DNA from: Butyrivibrio sp. CB08
GTDB lineage: Bacteria > Bacillota > Clostridia > Lachnospirales > Lachnospiraceae
DNA length: 64,000 nt
NCBI RefSeq assembly: GCF_003625485.1
Contig: NZ_RAIR01000005.1
Span: 216,569 to 280,568 of the forward strand
Reading direction: 5' to 3'
Shown in pieces: positions 29,575-38,414 of the stretch (the first letter of the stretch is position 1; every line of letters starts with the position of its first letter). Under the pieces are notes generated by a model that did not search any database, had not been told where the DNA came from, and was given only the letters and a program-made list of their open reading frames with translations. Position numbers and translations under genes: made by a program.

Positions 29575-29615
29575 AAAACAGGCCTTAATCCGTGTATGGA
29601 TATGGCCTGTTTTTT
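29575..29615 (+). terminator. terminator with ATCCGTGTA loop, copy B
   Basis: AAAACAGGCC (29575-29584) pairs perfectly with GGCCTGTTTT (29604-29613), followed by TT. The loop TTAATCCGTGTATGGATAT shares its core with the hairpins at 18899 and 35546. Confidence 0.9.
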
Positions 29616-29656
29616 GTTATGGGCTAATATATAATTACGTATATGGAGGAATCATT

Positions 29657-30460
29657 ATGAAAATCGGAATTATAGGTTATGGCAGCATGGGAAAGATGTT
29701 GCTATGGAAGTTTTCAGAGAAGGGTAAGATTGAAAAATCTGATCTTCTGGTGTCAAACAGGACGAAAGATAAGCTTAACGAAACCAAAGATATTGCAGAA
29801 ATAATGAGTAATCGTGAAGTGGCCAGTAGCGCTGATATCGTATTCCTGTGCGTCAGACCCTCCGATCTCAAGTCGGTAATTGAAGAAATAAAGGATGTAC
29901 TCAAGCCGGAAACTCTGATGGTATCTTTGAATGGCAGCGTTTCTTTTGAATCTATCCATAAAGTAATTGGCAACAAAACAGCAAAAGTAATTCCTAGTCT
30001 TACGGCAGAAATTGAAAGATCACAGACATTGATTGCTTGCGATGCTGGTGTAACCGAAGATGATAAAAGAAAACTGAAGGCATTATTGGAAAATATAGGC
30101 GATGTCATTGAACTTCCAGAAAATGAAATAGGAATGGGTTCAGAACTGGTTAGTTGTATGCCCGGTTTTATAGCGTCGATTTTTGATGTAATCTGCACCT
30201 CCGCTGAGGGGCATACATCTATCCCTAAAGAGCAGATTGTAAAGATGGTTCTTTCCACCATGAGCTCAACGGGAGATCTTATGCTGCAGAAAGAGATGAC
30301 CTTTAAAGATGTTGTAAAAAGAGTAGCTACAAAAGGCGGTATTACTGAAGAAGGCACAAGTGTCGTCTACAGAGATTTTCCCGCGGTTTCGGATCTTCTG
30401 TTTAAAAGAACACTTGAGAAAAGACGATTAACTACTGAAAAAGCAGAAAAAGACTTTTAA
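29657..30460 (+). CDS. pyrroline-5-carboxylate reductase-family protein
   Basis: A 267-residue NAD(P)-dependent oxidoreductase. The N-terminal Rossmann motif is IGIIGYGSMG, followed by SNRT at the cofactor-phosphate position and FLCVRPSDL. The C-terminal dimerisation domain has VATKGGITEEGTSV, equivalent to the PGGTT segment of ProC. Proline synthesis or a ComER-like role are both possible, as no other proline genes are adjacent. It has its own start region after the terminator at 29575 and lies 34 bases before a ferredoxin-flavodoxin gene. Confidence 0.82.
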   Translation: MKIGIIGYGSMGKMLLWKFSEKGKIEKSDLLVSNRTKDKLNETKDIAEIMSNREVASSADIVFLCVRPSDLKSVIEEIKDVLKPETLMVSLNGSVSFESIHKVIGNKTAKVIPSLTAEIERSQTLIACDAGVTEDDKRKLKALLENIGDVIELPENEIGMGSELVSCMPGFIASIFDVICTSAEGHTSIPKEQIVKMVLSTMSSTGDLMLQKEMTFKDVVKRVATKGGITEEGTSVVYRDFPAVSDLLFKRTLEKRRLTTEKAEKDF

Positions 30461-30494
30461 AAATAACTACGAAGCGGGTAGGAGGCATGTAAAA

Positions 30495-31253
30495 ATGATC
30501 GGAGTTTATCTAAGCGGAACTGGAAACACAAAGCACTGCGTCGAGAAGCTGGTGCATTTGATCGATGAAACAGCACAGTGCACTCCATTAGAAGATTCTA
30601 GGATAGAATCATTATTGGAAAAAGAGGATACCATCGTATTAGGATATCCGACACAGTTTTCTAATGCTCCTTTTATGGTGCGTGATTTCATAAATAAAAA
30701 TCATTCTCTATGGAAAGGAAAGAAGCTTTTTATTGTCAATACGATGGGGCTGTTCAGTGGCGATGGAACAGGATGTACTGCAAGACTTTTTAAGAAGCAT
30801 GGTGCGGTAATTCTTGGCGGTATGCAAATAAAGATGCCAGATTCCGTTTGCGATAGCAAGCTTCTAAAAAAGAGTGTTGAAAAGAACAGACAGATTATAA
30901 AGCTTGCAGATAAGCGCATTGAAAAAGCTGCAGAGCAGATGAAACAAGGGAAATATCCCCAGGAAGGTCTGTCCTTTATTGCTCATATTATGGGTTTGTT
31001 TGGACAGAGACTATGGTTCTATCGTAAAACCACAGGATACACTGACAAATTGAAAATCAGCGATTCATGTATTGGCTGCGGTTTATGCAGCAAAAATTGC
31101 CCGATGAACAATATTCAGATGGAAGGCAACCGGGCAATTCCTGGAAATCGTTGTACGATGTGCTACCGCTGTATTAGTTCATGCCCGCAAAAAGCCATTA
31201 CGCTTATTGGTGATACGGTGCATGAACAATGCCGATTTGAGAAGTATGTATGA
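30495..31253 (+). CDS. EFR1-family flavodoxin/ferredoxin protein
   Basis: A 252-residue electron-transfer protein. The N-terminal flavodoxin-like part has the FMN phosphate loop YLSGTGNTKHC. The C-terminal part has two 4Fe-4S motifs: CIGCGLCSKNC (about residue 193) and CTMCYRCISSC (about residue 220). This fused layout is called EFR1 and is common in anaerobic Firmicutes. The electron partner is unknown. The ribosome site AGGAGG lies at 30480-30485. Confidence 0.9.
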   Translation: MIGVYLSGTGNTKHCVEKLVHLIDETAQCTPLEDSRIESLLEKEDTIVLGYPTQFSNAPFMVRDFINKNHSLWKGKKLFIVNTMGLFSGDGTGCTARLFKKHGAVILGGMQIKMPDSVCDSKLLKKSVEKNRQIIKLADKRIEKAAEQMKQGKYPQEGLSFIAHIMGLFGQRLWFYRKTTGYTDKLKISDSCIGCGLCSKNCPMNNIQMEGNRAIPGNRCTMCYRCISSCPQKAITLIGDTVHEQCRFEKYV

Positions 31254-31271
31254 AATTGTTTAGAGGTAAAG

Positions 31272-31793
31272 ATGATAATACTTATTACAGGTTCTTCCCA
31301 TGTAGGGAAGACGTTTCTAGCTCAGAAGTTACTGGAAAAATACAGATACCCATATCTATCAATTGATCATCTGAAAATGGGGCTTATTCGTAGTGGACAG
31401 ACCACTTTGACGCCTGCAGATGATGATAAGCTTACTGAGTACCTATGGCCTATAGTCCGAGAGATCATCAAAACGGCGATAGAGAATGACCAGAACCTTA
31501 TCGTGGAAGGATGCTACATCCCAGCTGACTGGCGAAAAGATTTTGAAAAGAACTATCTAGAGAACATTGAATTTATTTGCCTTGCAATGACAGAAAAATA
31601 CATAGATGAGCACTTTGATGAGATCATAGGGCATGAATCTGCTATAGAATCCAGGCTGGTTGAGACAGATTGTACGATTGATGAGCTCAAACAGTGCAAC
31701 AGAGGGTTCATCGATTCCTTCGGCCAGGCGGGCGAAAAAGTAACGCTTATAGAAGATAGTTTTGAAATGGTTATGGAGGGCCTATTAGACTGA
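31272..31793 (+). CDS. P-loop kinase-like protein
   Basis: A 173-residue protein with Walker A GSSHVGKT (residues 7-14), LSIDHLKMGLIRSG after it, and NLIVEGCYIPADW at the position of the second strand motif. It resembles small P-loop kinases of the zeta-toxin/2-phosphoglycerate-kinase type in fold, without a clear substrate. A second glance at residues 35-45 shows the substrate-type aspartate D37. It follows the EFR1 gene by 18 bases and precedes the marR-type promoter. Confidence 0.75.
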   Translation: MIILITGSSHVGKTFLAQKLLEKYRYPYLSIDHLKMGLIRSGQTTLTPADDDKLTEYLWPIVREIIKTAIENDQNLIVEGCYIPADWRKDFEKNYLENIEFICLAMTEKYIDEHFDEIIGHESAIESRLVETDCTIDELKQCNRGFIDSFGQAGEKVTLIEDSFEMVMEGLLD

Positions 31794-31821
31794 TTCGGCT
31801 AGAAAAAATCTGAAAAAGTGA

Positions 31822-31877
31822 TTGACAAATTATAGGTAATATATTACATTAATTAAAACATGTAATATGTTACCTAT
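31822..31877 (+). promoter_or_regulatory. MarR promoter with paired palindromic operators
   Basis: TTGACA (31822-31827) and TACATT (31845-31850), 17 bases apart, form a promoter. GTAATATATTAC (31836-31847), a perfect palindrome, and GTAATATGTTAC (31862-31873), one mismatch, lie across and just after it, with centres 26 bp apart; together they form a larger 18-bp inverted repeat (17 of 18 matching). This suits two MarR dimers and autoregulation of the operon. Confidence 0.85.
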
Positions 31878-31903
31878 TTATTTGCAAATAAGAGGATGAA
31901 ACT

Positions 31904-32383
31904 ATGAACTATGATGAAGCAATGAATATGAGTAAGGTTGAGTTTGGTCAGATGCCGCCACAGTCGTTTCTGCTTGGACTTTTAAGCGCGTTTGATAACA
32001 GATTTCAGGCTGCAGCGGATAATTACTTCAAGGATATTACCTGGAAACAGTTCTTTGCGATAATCTGCATTAATCTGTTCAAGGAAGCGCCTACACTTAA
32101 TGATCTTTCAGATGTTATGGGCAGTTCCCATCAGAATGTAAAACAGATCCTGTTAAAGCTTGAGCAAAAAGGCTTTGTTACCATGGTCCCTGATCAGAAG
32201 GATAAGAGGAAGCAGAGGATTCATCTGACTGTTAAGTGCATGAAGTTCTGTCAGGAGAATGATAATCAGAGTCCGAACAGCGCCGATATCATAGGTCAGA
32301 TCTTTGAAGGCGTCGATGAAAAGAGCCTTATCACAACAATTGAGACAATAATGCATATGGAAAGGAATTTAAGCAAACTATGA
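31904..32383 (+). CDS. MarR-family transcriptional regulator
   Basis: A 159-residue winged-helix regulator: PTLNDLSDVMGSSHQNVKQILLKLEQKGFV is the helix-turn-helix, followed by the wing PDQKDKRKQRIHLT. The protein probably represses its own operon through the palindromes at 31836-31873. Its stop overlaps the start of the flavodoxin gene (ATG at 32380), so the two are co-translated. MarR regulators next to flavodoxins often respond to redox stress; that link is inferred here. Confidence 0.92.
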   Translation: MNYDEAMNMSKVEFGQMPPQSFLLGLLSAFDNRFQAAADNYFKDITWKQFFAIICINLFKEAPTLNDLSDVMGSSHQNVKQILLKLEQKGFVTMVPDQKDKRKQRIHLTVKCMKFCQENDNQSPNSADIIGQIFEGVDEKSLITTIETIMHMERNLSKL

Positions 32384-32916
32384 AGACTTTAGTTGTTTAC
32401 ACATCACAGACTGGATTTACAAAGAGATATGCTCAGTGGATCGCTGAGAGAATGAGCGCTGATATCCTTGATCTTAAGGATGCACAGAAAAAGGACGATA
32501 GCTCTTTTGCCGGATACGAAGCAATTGTATATGCCGGATGGTTGATGGCTGGAAAGGTCGTAAAGGTCAACTGGTTTTTTGAGAAGGCCAAGGGCTGGAA
32601 AGATAAGCACCTTGCGCTGGTAGCAGTAGGCGGAAGCCCTAACGACAATCCGGATGTGGAGACAGCACTTAAAGATATGCTCACAGAAGAGCAGAGTGCC
32701 TACATCAAGGCATTCTACTGCCAGGGCGGATTTAACTACGAAAAGATGAACCTGCCATCAAAACTTGCAATGAAGGCATTTGTCAGCACACTGAAAAAGA
32801 GTAAGGATGAGAAACAGAGAGAAGTGGGATCTTACATTGATCATTCTTATGACGTTTCTGACATCAAATTTATAGAACCTGTTGTAGCCTACCTTCAAGG
32901 AAACGTAGTAGCATAA
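32380..32916 (+). CDS. flavodoxin-domain protein, HemG-like
   Basis: A 178-residue flavodoxin-domain protein. The phosphate loop is VYTSQTGFTKRYA, and YAGWLMAGKV and AVGGSPNDNP occupy the other FMN-contact loops. It resembles the menaquinone-dependent protoporphyrinogen oxidase (HemG) family, but no haem genes are nearby, so a general redox role is more likely. It is translated with the MarR regulator and ends at a strong terminator. Confidence 0.85.
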   Translation: MKTLVVYTSQTGFTKRYAQWIAERMSADILDLKDAQKKDDSSFAGYEAIVYAGWLMAGKVVKVNWFFEKAKGWKDKHLALVAVGGSPNDNPDVETALKDMLTEEQSAYIKAFYCQGGFNYEKMNLPSKLAMKAFVSTLKKSKDEKQREVGSYIDHSYDVSDIKFIEPVVAYLQGNVVA

Positions 32917-32920
32917 GTAA

Positions 32921-32949
32921 TGGGCCGTTAACTTTCACGGCCCATTTTT
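32921..32949 (+). terminator. terminator of the marR-flavodoxin operon
   Basis: TGGGCCGT (32921-32928) pairs with ACGGCCCA (32937-32944), a perfect 8-bp stem with an 8-base loop, followed by five T residues. The hairpin runs into the end of the convergent diguanylate cyclase gene. Confidence 0.9.
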
Positions 32950-34550
32950 CTTTCGCGTTTATTTTCATACATCAGTTTATCTGCGCGCTGCAGGATCTTC
33001 TGGACAAGATTATCTTCGGATGGATCATAGACCGCAAAGCCTTTTGAAAGCCATACCTGTTCCCAGGGCTCTTCAGCTGATGCGTTGATATCATTGACGA
33101 CGATTTCAAAACGTTCCAACAGGAAGTTTAAGTTATGGAAATCCTCGTGTTTCAGGATGATGGAGAATTCATCTCCGCCGACTCTGTAAACGGGGCTTCG
33201 CTTGAATACATCACTGATGGTACGACAGGCTTTTTCGATATATATATCACCTTTATCATGTCCGTACTGGTCATTGATGCGTTTTAATCCGTCACAGTCA
33301 AAAGTACCTATAGCAAAATTAGGGTCTATGGATCCGTTATTTATCTGTTCCTGCAATTCATCAATTGCGATTACAAAAGCGCCCTTATTCCTTACATGAG
33401 TAAGCGAGTCAATAAATATCTGTTCATTCAGGGCGTTGATATGAGCCTTCATATTACCTGCTAATTTCATGAATGACTTTGTTAGCCTGCCAATTTCATC
33501 ATCTTTGTTGTATTGCAGATTCACATCGAAATTTCCCTTATCTACCTGCTCCGCAGCATCGATCAGCTGCTCAAGTGGCCTGGTTATGAACCCAAGAGTG
33601 GCAACCAGAAAGAATCCTGCTACGATCATTGCAATTACAGCACATATCAGGATGTTGATGATCAGTCCGCGCCATTCGCCCTCAGTTTCATCAACTGGAA
33701 CGGTGATGTTAAGGTGCATGCCATTGCTAAGAGGAAGCCATACTGCCTTCTTAACTACTCCGTTATAGACATACTTTGCAGTATTACTACCATTCGTATA
33801 GCTATATGGCATCTTTTTGTCTTCATAATGAAGATTTACCACATCAATATATGGATGATAGAATAGCCTTCCATCATCACCACTAAGGAATGCATAGCCG
33901 TTATCATAGAACTTTATGCTGTCAACCTCTTTGGCCATGGCTGAATAGTCAAGTTCTATGCCCACTACTCCAATAAACTGCCCATTATAATAAATTGGTG
34001 CATCATAAGATATTACCCTGACGTCAAGGTTGTCTGTGATGTATGGAGGAAGCCAGATGGATCTTCCTTCAAATTTCGGAACGGTAAACCATACCAGTTT
34101 TGAAGTGTCGTTCACGTCATACTGCGTGATATCAGTCACAGTATGCTCTTTAAATCCTTTGCCATCTAGATTGGTGTACCAAAATCCCTTTACTGTAGAT
34201 GAAATTGACGGGTCAATACGGTAATAATATGTCAGTATACCATCTGTCTGGGATATCGCGGATTCGAAAAATTTACGGGATCTTTCCATATGCGCTGCGA
34301 ACTGTTCGTCATCAAGGCCATTAAGGTCGCTTTCGACAAGAGTTGTGATATTGTTTACTGAGCTTTCAACGCTGTCAAAATAATAATTCAGACTATACTG
34401 GCCATTTTCGCACAGCATAAGAAGAAGCTGATCTGACTTACGGCTTGCAGTGCTACGTATGAAGATCACGCTGAGAAGTGTGATAAACATAATGACTGCG
34501 AATATCACACAGAGCATGGTAACAGTTAGTTTTGATCTTAGTGAGCGCAT
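32928..34550 (-). CDS. membrane diguanylate cyclase (dCACHE-HAMP-GGDEF)
   Basis: Makes cyclic di-GMP from GTP. A 540-residue protein with an N-terminal helix (about 7-30), an extracellular double-CACHE domain to about 285 (FYDNGYAFLSGDDGRLFYHP is a typical core), a second helix (about 292-320), a HAMP domain starting at TRPLEQLIDAAEQV, and a GGDEF domain. The active-site GGDEF is intact at about residues 456-460. No RxxD inhibitory site precedes it. A small extracellular ligand is likely. Upstream divergent gene is tcdA. Confidence 0.93.
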   Translation of the reverse strand: MRSLRSKLTVTMLCVIFAVIMFITLLSVIFIRSTASRKSDQLLLMLCENGQYSLNYYFDSVESSVNNITTLVESDLNGLDDEQFAAHMERSRKFFESAISQTDGILTYYYRIDPSISSTVKGFWYTNLDGKGFKEHTVTDITQYDVNDTSKLVWFTVPKFEGRSIWLPPYITDNLDVRVISYDAPIYYNGQFIGVVGIELDYSAMAKEVDSIKFYDNGYAFLSGDDGRLFYHPYIDVVNLHYEDKKMPYSYTNGSNTAKYVYNGVVKKAVWLPLSNGMHLNITVPVDETEGEWRGLIINILICAVIAMIVAGFFLVATLGFITRPLEQLIDAAEQVDKGNFDVNLQYNKDDEIGRLTKSFMKLAGNMKAHINALNEQIFIDSLTHVRNKGAFVIAIDELQEQINNGSIDPNFAIGTFDCDGLKRINDQYGHDKGDIYIEKACRTISDVFKRSPVYRVGGDEFSIILKHEDFHNLNFLLERFEIVVNDINASAEEPWEQVWLSKGFAVYDPSEDNLVQKILQRADKLMYENKRERKMGRES

Positions 34551-34724
34551 TCAGTTTCTCCTCGCTTTGCTTATTCATAATTGTAGCATTGCGAAGAGTT
34601 TTGCTTCTAAATTTTGTATTAAAAGTTGATGAAAAAAAGAATATTACAGATAACTATAAGCTCCCTTCCCAAGAAATATGGTAGTATGATGGAGTAGTAC
34701 GATAATTGGAGGCGGATATACTCT

Positions 34725-35453
34725 ATGGAAAACCAATTTTCTAGAACAGAATTATTACTGGGAGAAGCTGCAATGGAGCGCCTTGCAGGGTCCCGGGTAG
34801 CGATATTTGGTATTGGCGGCGTTGGCGGCTATGTTTGCGAAGCATTAGCTCGCAGTGGCGTTGGCAGCTTTGATCTTATCGATGATGACAAGGTATGCCT
34901 CTCAAATCTAAACCGCCAGATCATTGCAACACAGAAAACAATAGGCCGATACAAGACAGATGTCATGAAGGAAAGAATTCTCGATATCAATCCAGAAGCG
35001 GAAGTAAACACGCATCAGTGCTTCTTCCTTCCGGAAAACGCTTCAGATTTTCCTTTTGAGAAGTACGATTACGTAGTAGATGCCATAGATACTGTCACAG
35101 CTAAGATTGAGCTGGTTATGCAGTGTCAAAAGCTGGGAGTTCCTATCATCAGCTCTATGGGAGCTGGAAACAAGCTGGATCCTTCGGCTTTTCGTGTCGC
35201 TGACATCTACAAGACCAACATAGATCCTCTGGCAAGAGTTATGCGCCGGGAGCTCAAAAAGAGAGGCGTTAAAAAGTTAAAGGTGGTCTATTCGGAAGAA
35301 ACACCGATACAGCCTGCTGGAGCAGCGGAGAGTAGCGATGTAGCCGACAGCCACAGCGCCAAACGTAGGAGTATCCCTGGCAGCACAGCCTTTGTCCCTT
35401 CTGTTGCGGGGCTCATCATTGCTGGAGAAGTGATCAAGGACCTGACAAAGTAA
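34725..35453 (+). CDS. tcdA: tRNA threonylcarbamoyladenosine dehydratase
   Basis: E1-like (ThiF/MoeB-fold) enzyme that cyclises t6A in tRNA to ct6A. The nucleotide-binding motif GIGGVGGYVCEALARSG lies near residue 30, followed by DDDKVCLSNLNRQ and DAIDTVTAKIEL. TcdA-specific YKTNIDPLARVMRRELKKRG is present, and the length, 242 residues, is typical. The ribosome site GGAGG is at 34709-34713. Followed by a terminator at 35546. Confidence 0.92.
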   Translation: MENQFSRTELLLGEAAMERLAGSRVAIFGIGGVGGYVCEALARSGVGSFDLIDDDKVCLSNLNRQIIATQKTIGRYKTDVMKERILDINPEAEVNTHQCFFLPENASDFPFEKYDYVVDAIDTVTAKIELVMQCQKLGVPIISSMGAGNKLDPSAFRVADIYKTNIDPLARVMRRELKKRGVKKLKVVYSEETPIQPAGAAESSDVADSHSAKRRSIPGSTAFVPSVAGLIIAGEVIKDLTK

Positions 35454-35545
35454 AGTAAAAAAATGAGGGGAATTATAATTAATATGAAATCAAAACGAAG
35501 TGTGATTCCAATCATAACGGAATAGAACAATTAGAAAAAGAGTGT

Positions 35546-35583
35546 AAAAAAGGTCGTTATCCGTGTAGATAGCGGCCTTTTTT
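35546..35583 (+). terminator. terminator with ATCCGTGTA loop, copy C
   Basis: AAAAAAGGTCG (35546-35556) pairs with CGGCCTTTTTT (35573-35583), one G-T wobble. The loop TTATCCGTGTAGATAG carries the same core as the hairpins at 18899 and 29575. It lies 93 bases beyond the tcdA stop. Confidence 0.85.
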
Positions 35584-35640
35584 GTGTTACATGGTATAAA
35601 GGAAGACGAATAATATAGCGAAAATAAGGAGATGATTACC

Positions 35641-36906
35641 ATGAAATCGGAAAAGATAAATCATGAACCCCCAATATTGTTAGTTATTGCAGTGGCCTTA
35701 GCAGTTGCACTTGCGGTAGGCGCAGTGTTTTCTCGTTTTGGAGGATTTGGAACCGGAAAGTGCGCGGATAAGACTTCTTTTCAAACTTATGCCAAGGCAA
35801 TAAATGAGATCGAGATTCCTGAAAGCGCAGAAATCATTGCATTAGGGGAAGCAACTCATGGAAACGCCGAGTTTCAGAAATTAAAGCTGGATATCTTTAA
35901 AGTTATGGCAGAAAAATACGGTATCAGAGCTTTCTGCCTTGAAGCAGATTATGGTTGCTGTGAAGCGGCCAACCGCTATATCCACGGCGGAGAAGGAACC
36001 GCACAGGAAGCGGCCGCTGCAACCGGATTTGCAATTTATCGCACTCAGGAAATGGCAGAACTTCTTTCCTGGATGCGCACATGGAACGAGACCGCAAAAG
36101 AAGGAGATGACCTGCGATTCTATGGATTTGACATGCAGAGAATTGAATATAACTACGAATATCTGCTGGAAGCCGCGGAACAGGCCGGTCTGGATACGAC
36201 CGAATTGAAGGCTATATGGGATGAAGAAGCAAGGGAATATGTAAAAGATCTCGACCGCGAAAAAAAGCGGAGGGTTCTTGAAACAATCCAGGATCAGCTC
36301 GCTAAATTAGATGAAAAGGGTGCAGAATTTGCGAAAATACTGCTTGAGAACGATAGCGTCTTTGATTTGGATGCGGGCTCAGGAGCCAAAACGCGTGATC
36401 AGATGATGTCAGAAAATGTTCTTTGGATTCTTGATCAGGAAGCGAGCTATGGATGCAGTCGTATTTTTTTGAGTGCGCATAATGGCCATGTGGAACAAAA
36501 TGGCTCTTATGGCCCACAGAGCAAGGTAATGGGAAATCTGTTGGCTGATGTGGTGGGAGAAGATCGTTATTATGCAATCGGAACGGATTTCTATAAGGCG
36601 AAGGTTAACCTTCCACGTAGGGATCGCAGCAGGATGACTCATACATTTTATTCATATGATTCGATGGCTAAGGCTGCAAAGGAATGCGGATATGATCAGT
36701 GCTGGCTGGATTTTGCATCAATTCCACAGGACTCACCGCTTTATGGATCGGCTTATAAATACGGCTGGATGGGAAGTGTAGGTGAAGGTTACAGCGTGGT
36801 CATGAATGTTTTTCCGATGACTTATCGTGTATGGCGCTGCCCTGCGGAATGCTATGACAGCATGATTTTTGTGGCAGATGCACATCCAACCACAATTTCA
36901 GATTAG
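35641..36906 (+). CDS. erythromycin-esterase-family protein, membrane anchored
   Basis: A 421-residue member of the erythromycin esterase superfamily. A signal-anchor helix (about 13-32) precedes the catalytic domain. ALGEATHGNAEFQ and AFCLEADYG carry the conserved histidine and glutamate, and SAHNGHVEQNG the later histidine. In EreA/EreC these residues open the macrolide lactone, but many family members have other, unknown substrates. The start at 35641 is chosen because AAGGAG (35627-35632) then lies 8 bases upstream; an ATG at 35632 overlaps that site. A second anchored hydrolase follows after 14 bases. Confidence 0.85.
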   Translation: MKSEKINHEPPILLVIAVALAVALAVGAVFSRFGGFGTGKCADKTSFQTYAKAINEIEIPESAEIIALGEATHGNAEFQKLKLDIFKVMAEKYGIRAFCLEADYGCCEAANRYIHGGEGTAQEAAAATGFAIYRTQEMAELLSWMRTWNETAKEGDDLRFYGFDMQRIEYNYEYLLEAAEQAGLDTTELKAIWDEEAREYVKDLDREKKRRVLETIQDQLAKLDEKGAEFAKILLENDSVFDLDAGSGAKTRDQMMSENVLWILDQEASYGCSRIFLSAHNGHVEQNGSYGPQSKVMGNLLADVVGEDRYYAIGTDFYKAKVNLPRRDRSRMTHTFYSYDSMAKAAKECGYDQCWLDFASIPQDSPLYGSAYKYGWMGSVGEGYSVVMNVFPMTYRVWRCPAECYDSMIFVADAHPTTISD

Positions 36907-36920
36907 TTTTGGAGGGGGCT

Positions 36921-38024
36921 ATGAAGCATAACGATAGCGGTGCTAAATGTGTGAAACCAAAAGCTGGAAATCTTTTGTTCATGATAATAGCAGGAATTAT
37001 ACTTATCCTGGTTGCATTAGCTCTTTTGTTCAGACATGAACTCAAAACCTTAAGCTCTCTGAAAGAAAGAAGCACTGGCGCATATACCATGACATATGAC
37101 GGAGATTATGGATTTGATGAATTCCTTGAAACCGGAGCAAGCAGTGATAAGGACATAGAAATATTTGTGACTAAAAGGCTGTTAAAAGGGCTTCCGATCA
37201 AGCTCAACGTCACAGATGCAGGGTGCACTGCTTTTGTTACCAGAAATGAAGAGGGCGATGTAATCTATGGAAGGAATTTTGATTTTACATACGCTCCTTT
37301 CGTGCAGGTGTATACCAATCCCGATAATGGTTATGCTTCTGTTTCCACAGTGAATCTTTCCTTTGCAGGATATGGCGACGATAACCTTCCTACATCAGGA
37401 ATCGCCATCAACAACTTTCTGACTCTTGCTGCGCCATTCCTTCCCTTTGACGGGATGAATGAAAAAGGCGTGAGCATGGCTCTTTTGGCTGTACCAGAAG
37501 CAGATATGAAGAACGATGACAACAAGGTCACTCTAAATACAACTACAGCGATACGACTGGTACTTGATAAGGCAGCTACTGTTGATGAGGCTATAGAACT
37601 CCTAAAGCAGTACAATATCTATTTTTCTGGAGATGTAACCTGTCATTTTCTTATAGCGGACGCCTCAGGAAGGTCAGTGATAATCGAGTATTATGATGGC
37701 GCTCTTCAGGTTATAGAGGCTGATACTGACTATCAGATAGCTTCCAACTTCATCGCATATCACGATCTTAAGATAGGAGAAGGATTTACGGAGTTTGAGC
37801 GTTATGGTGCCGTCGAAGAGGTTTTAAAGAGCAACAATAATATAGTCACAACTGATGAATGCGCAGATCTGTTAAACAAAATAGGCGTCTACAACAATGG
37901 CATTGATATGCTGCAATGGTCGGTTGTGTATAACCTCACTGATAAGACAGGCCTTATCTGGCCTCACAGGAACAGCAGTCAGGCGTGGGATTTTGCCATC
38001 AAAAAGGAGGAGAAACAAAAATAA
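36921..38024 (+). CDS. linear amide C-N hydrolase, membrane anchored
   Basis: A 367-residue member of the choloylglycine hydrolase/acyl-CoA acyltransferase (Ntn) superfamily. An N-terminal helix (about 18-39) is followed by the core; the likely catalytic cysteine is in DAGCTAFVTRNEEGDVIYGRNFDF. Unlike free Ntn enzymes, the cysteine is not at the N-terminus, so processing or an alternative mechanism is needed. The ATG at 36921 has GGAGGGGG upstream at 36911-36918 and is preferred to a TTG at 36909. It probably acts outside the membrane on acyl amides; the substrate is unknown. Confidence 0.82.
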   Translation: MKHNDSGAKCVKPKAGNLLFMIIAGIILILVALALLFRHELKTLSSLKERSTGAYTMTYDGDYGFDEFLETGASSDKDIEIFVTKRLLKGLPIKLNVTDAGCTAFVTRNEEGDVIYGRNFDFTYAPFVQVYTNPDNGYASVSTVNLSFAGYGDDNLPTSGIAINNFLTLAAPFLPFDGMNEKGVSMALLAVPEADMKNDDNKVTLNTTTAIRLVLDKAATVDEAIELLKQYNIYFSGDVTCHFLIADASGRSVIIEYYDGALQVIEADTDYQIASNFIAYHDLKIGEGFTEFERYGAVEEVLKSNNNIVTTDECADLLNKIGVYNNGIDMLQWSVVYNLTDKTGLIWPHRNSSQAWDFAIKKEEKQK

Positions 38025-38025
38025 A

Positions 38026-38412
38026 ATGTTTGAATCAGAGTACGCAAGATGTGAGTATATTGAAAAAGACAATGTGGTTTTTCACACCTGGAAAAAGGAA
38101 GCCCATTATGATGACTACCGTGATCCGGTAAAAGCTTCACTTGAACTGCTTAGAGATCACGAGAATAGTGTTTTCATTGTAGATGCCAGAAACGGATTTG
38201 AGGATGTTCCGGAAGATGTTGAATGGGGATTTAAGTGGTTTCTGCCAGAACTTAAGAAGACGGGTTGTAAGATATGGGGATTTATCCTGCCACAGGTTTG
38301 CCAAATAGAAGGCGAGATAGATCTTTGGACAAAAGAGATTGAGAAAAACTTCCGTGTGATTCGTGCAGAATCTTATGAAGATATTGTGAAACAGATAGGA
38401 GTGGGTGTGTAA
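38026..38412 (+). CDS. uncharacterised 128-residue protein
   Basis: No confident family match. The protein begins FESEYARCEYIEKDNVVFHTWKKEAH and has a middle alternating strand/helix pattern (VFIVDARNGFEDVPEDVEWG), compatible with a SpoIIAA-like (STAS) fold, but this is a guess. The ATG at 38026 lies one base after the upstream stop; AGGAGG at 38005-38010 is somewhat far. The frame is open upstream to 37897 within the previous gene and those residues are out-of-frame artefacts. It is co-directional and tightly packed with its neighbours. Confidence 0.75.
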   Translation: MFESEYARCEYIEKDNVVFHTWKKEAHYDDYRDPVKASLELLRDHENSVFIVDARNGFEDVPEDVEWGFKWFLPELKKTGCKIWGFILPQVCQIEGEIDLWTKEIEKNFRVIRAESYEDIVKQIGVGV

Positions 38413-38414
38413 TT

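Noticed and set aside
29677..30357. A 226-codon open frame on the minus strand
   Set aside because: It is fully antisense to the pyrroline-5-carboxylate reductase-family gene, is rich in Ser/Ile/Leu with no known motif, and has no ribosome site; it is a codon-bias artefact.
32380..32916. Naming the flavodoxin-domain protein hemG
   Set aside because: The similarity is at fold level and no haem-pathway genes are nearby.
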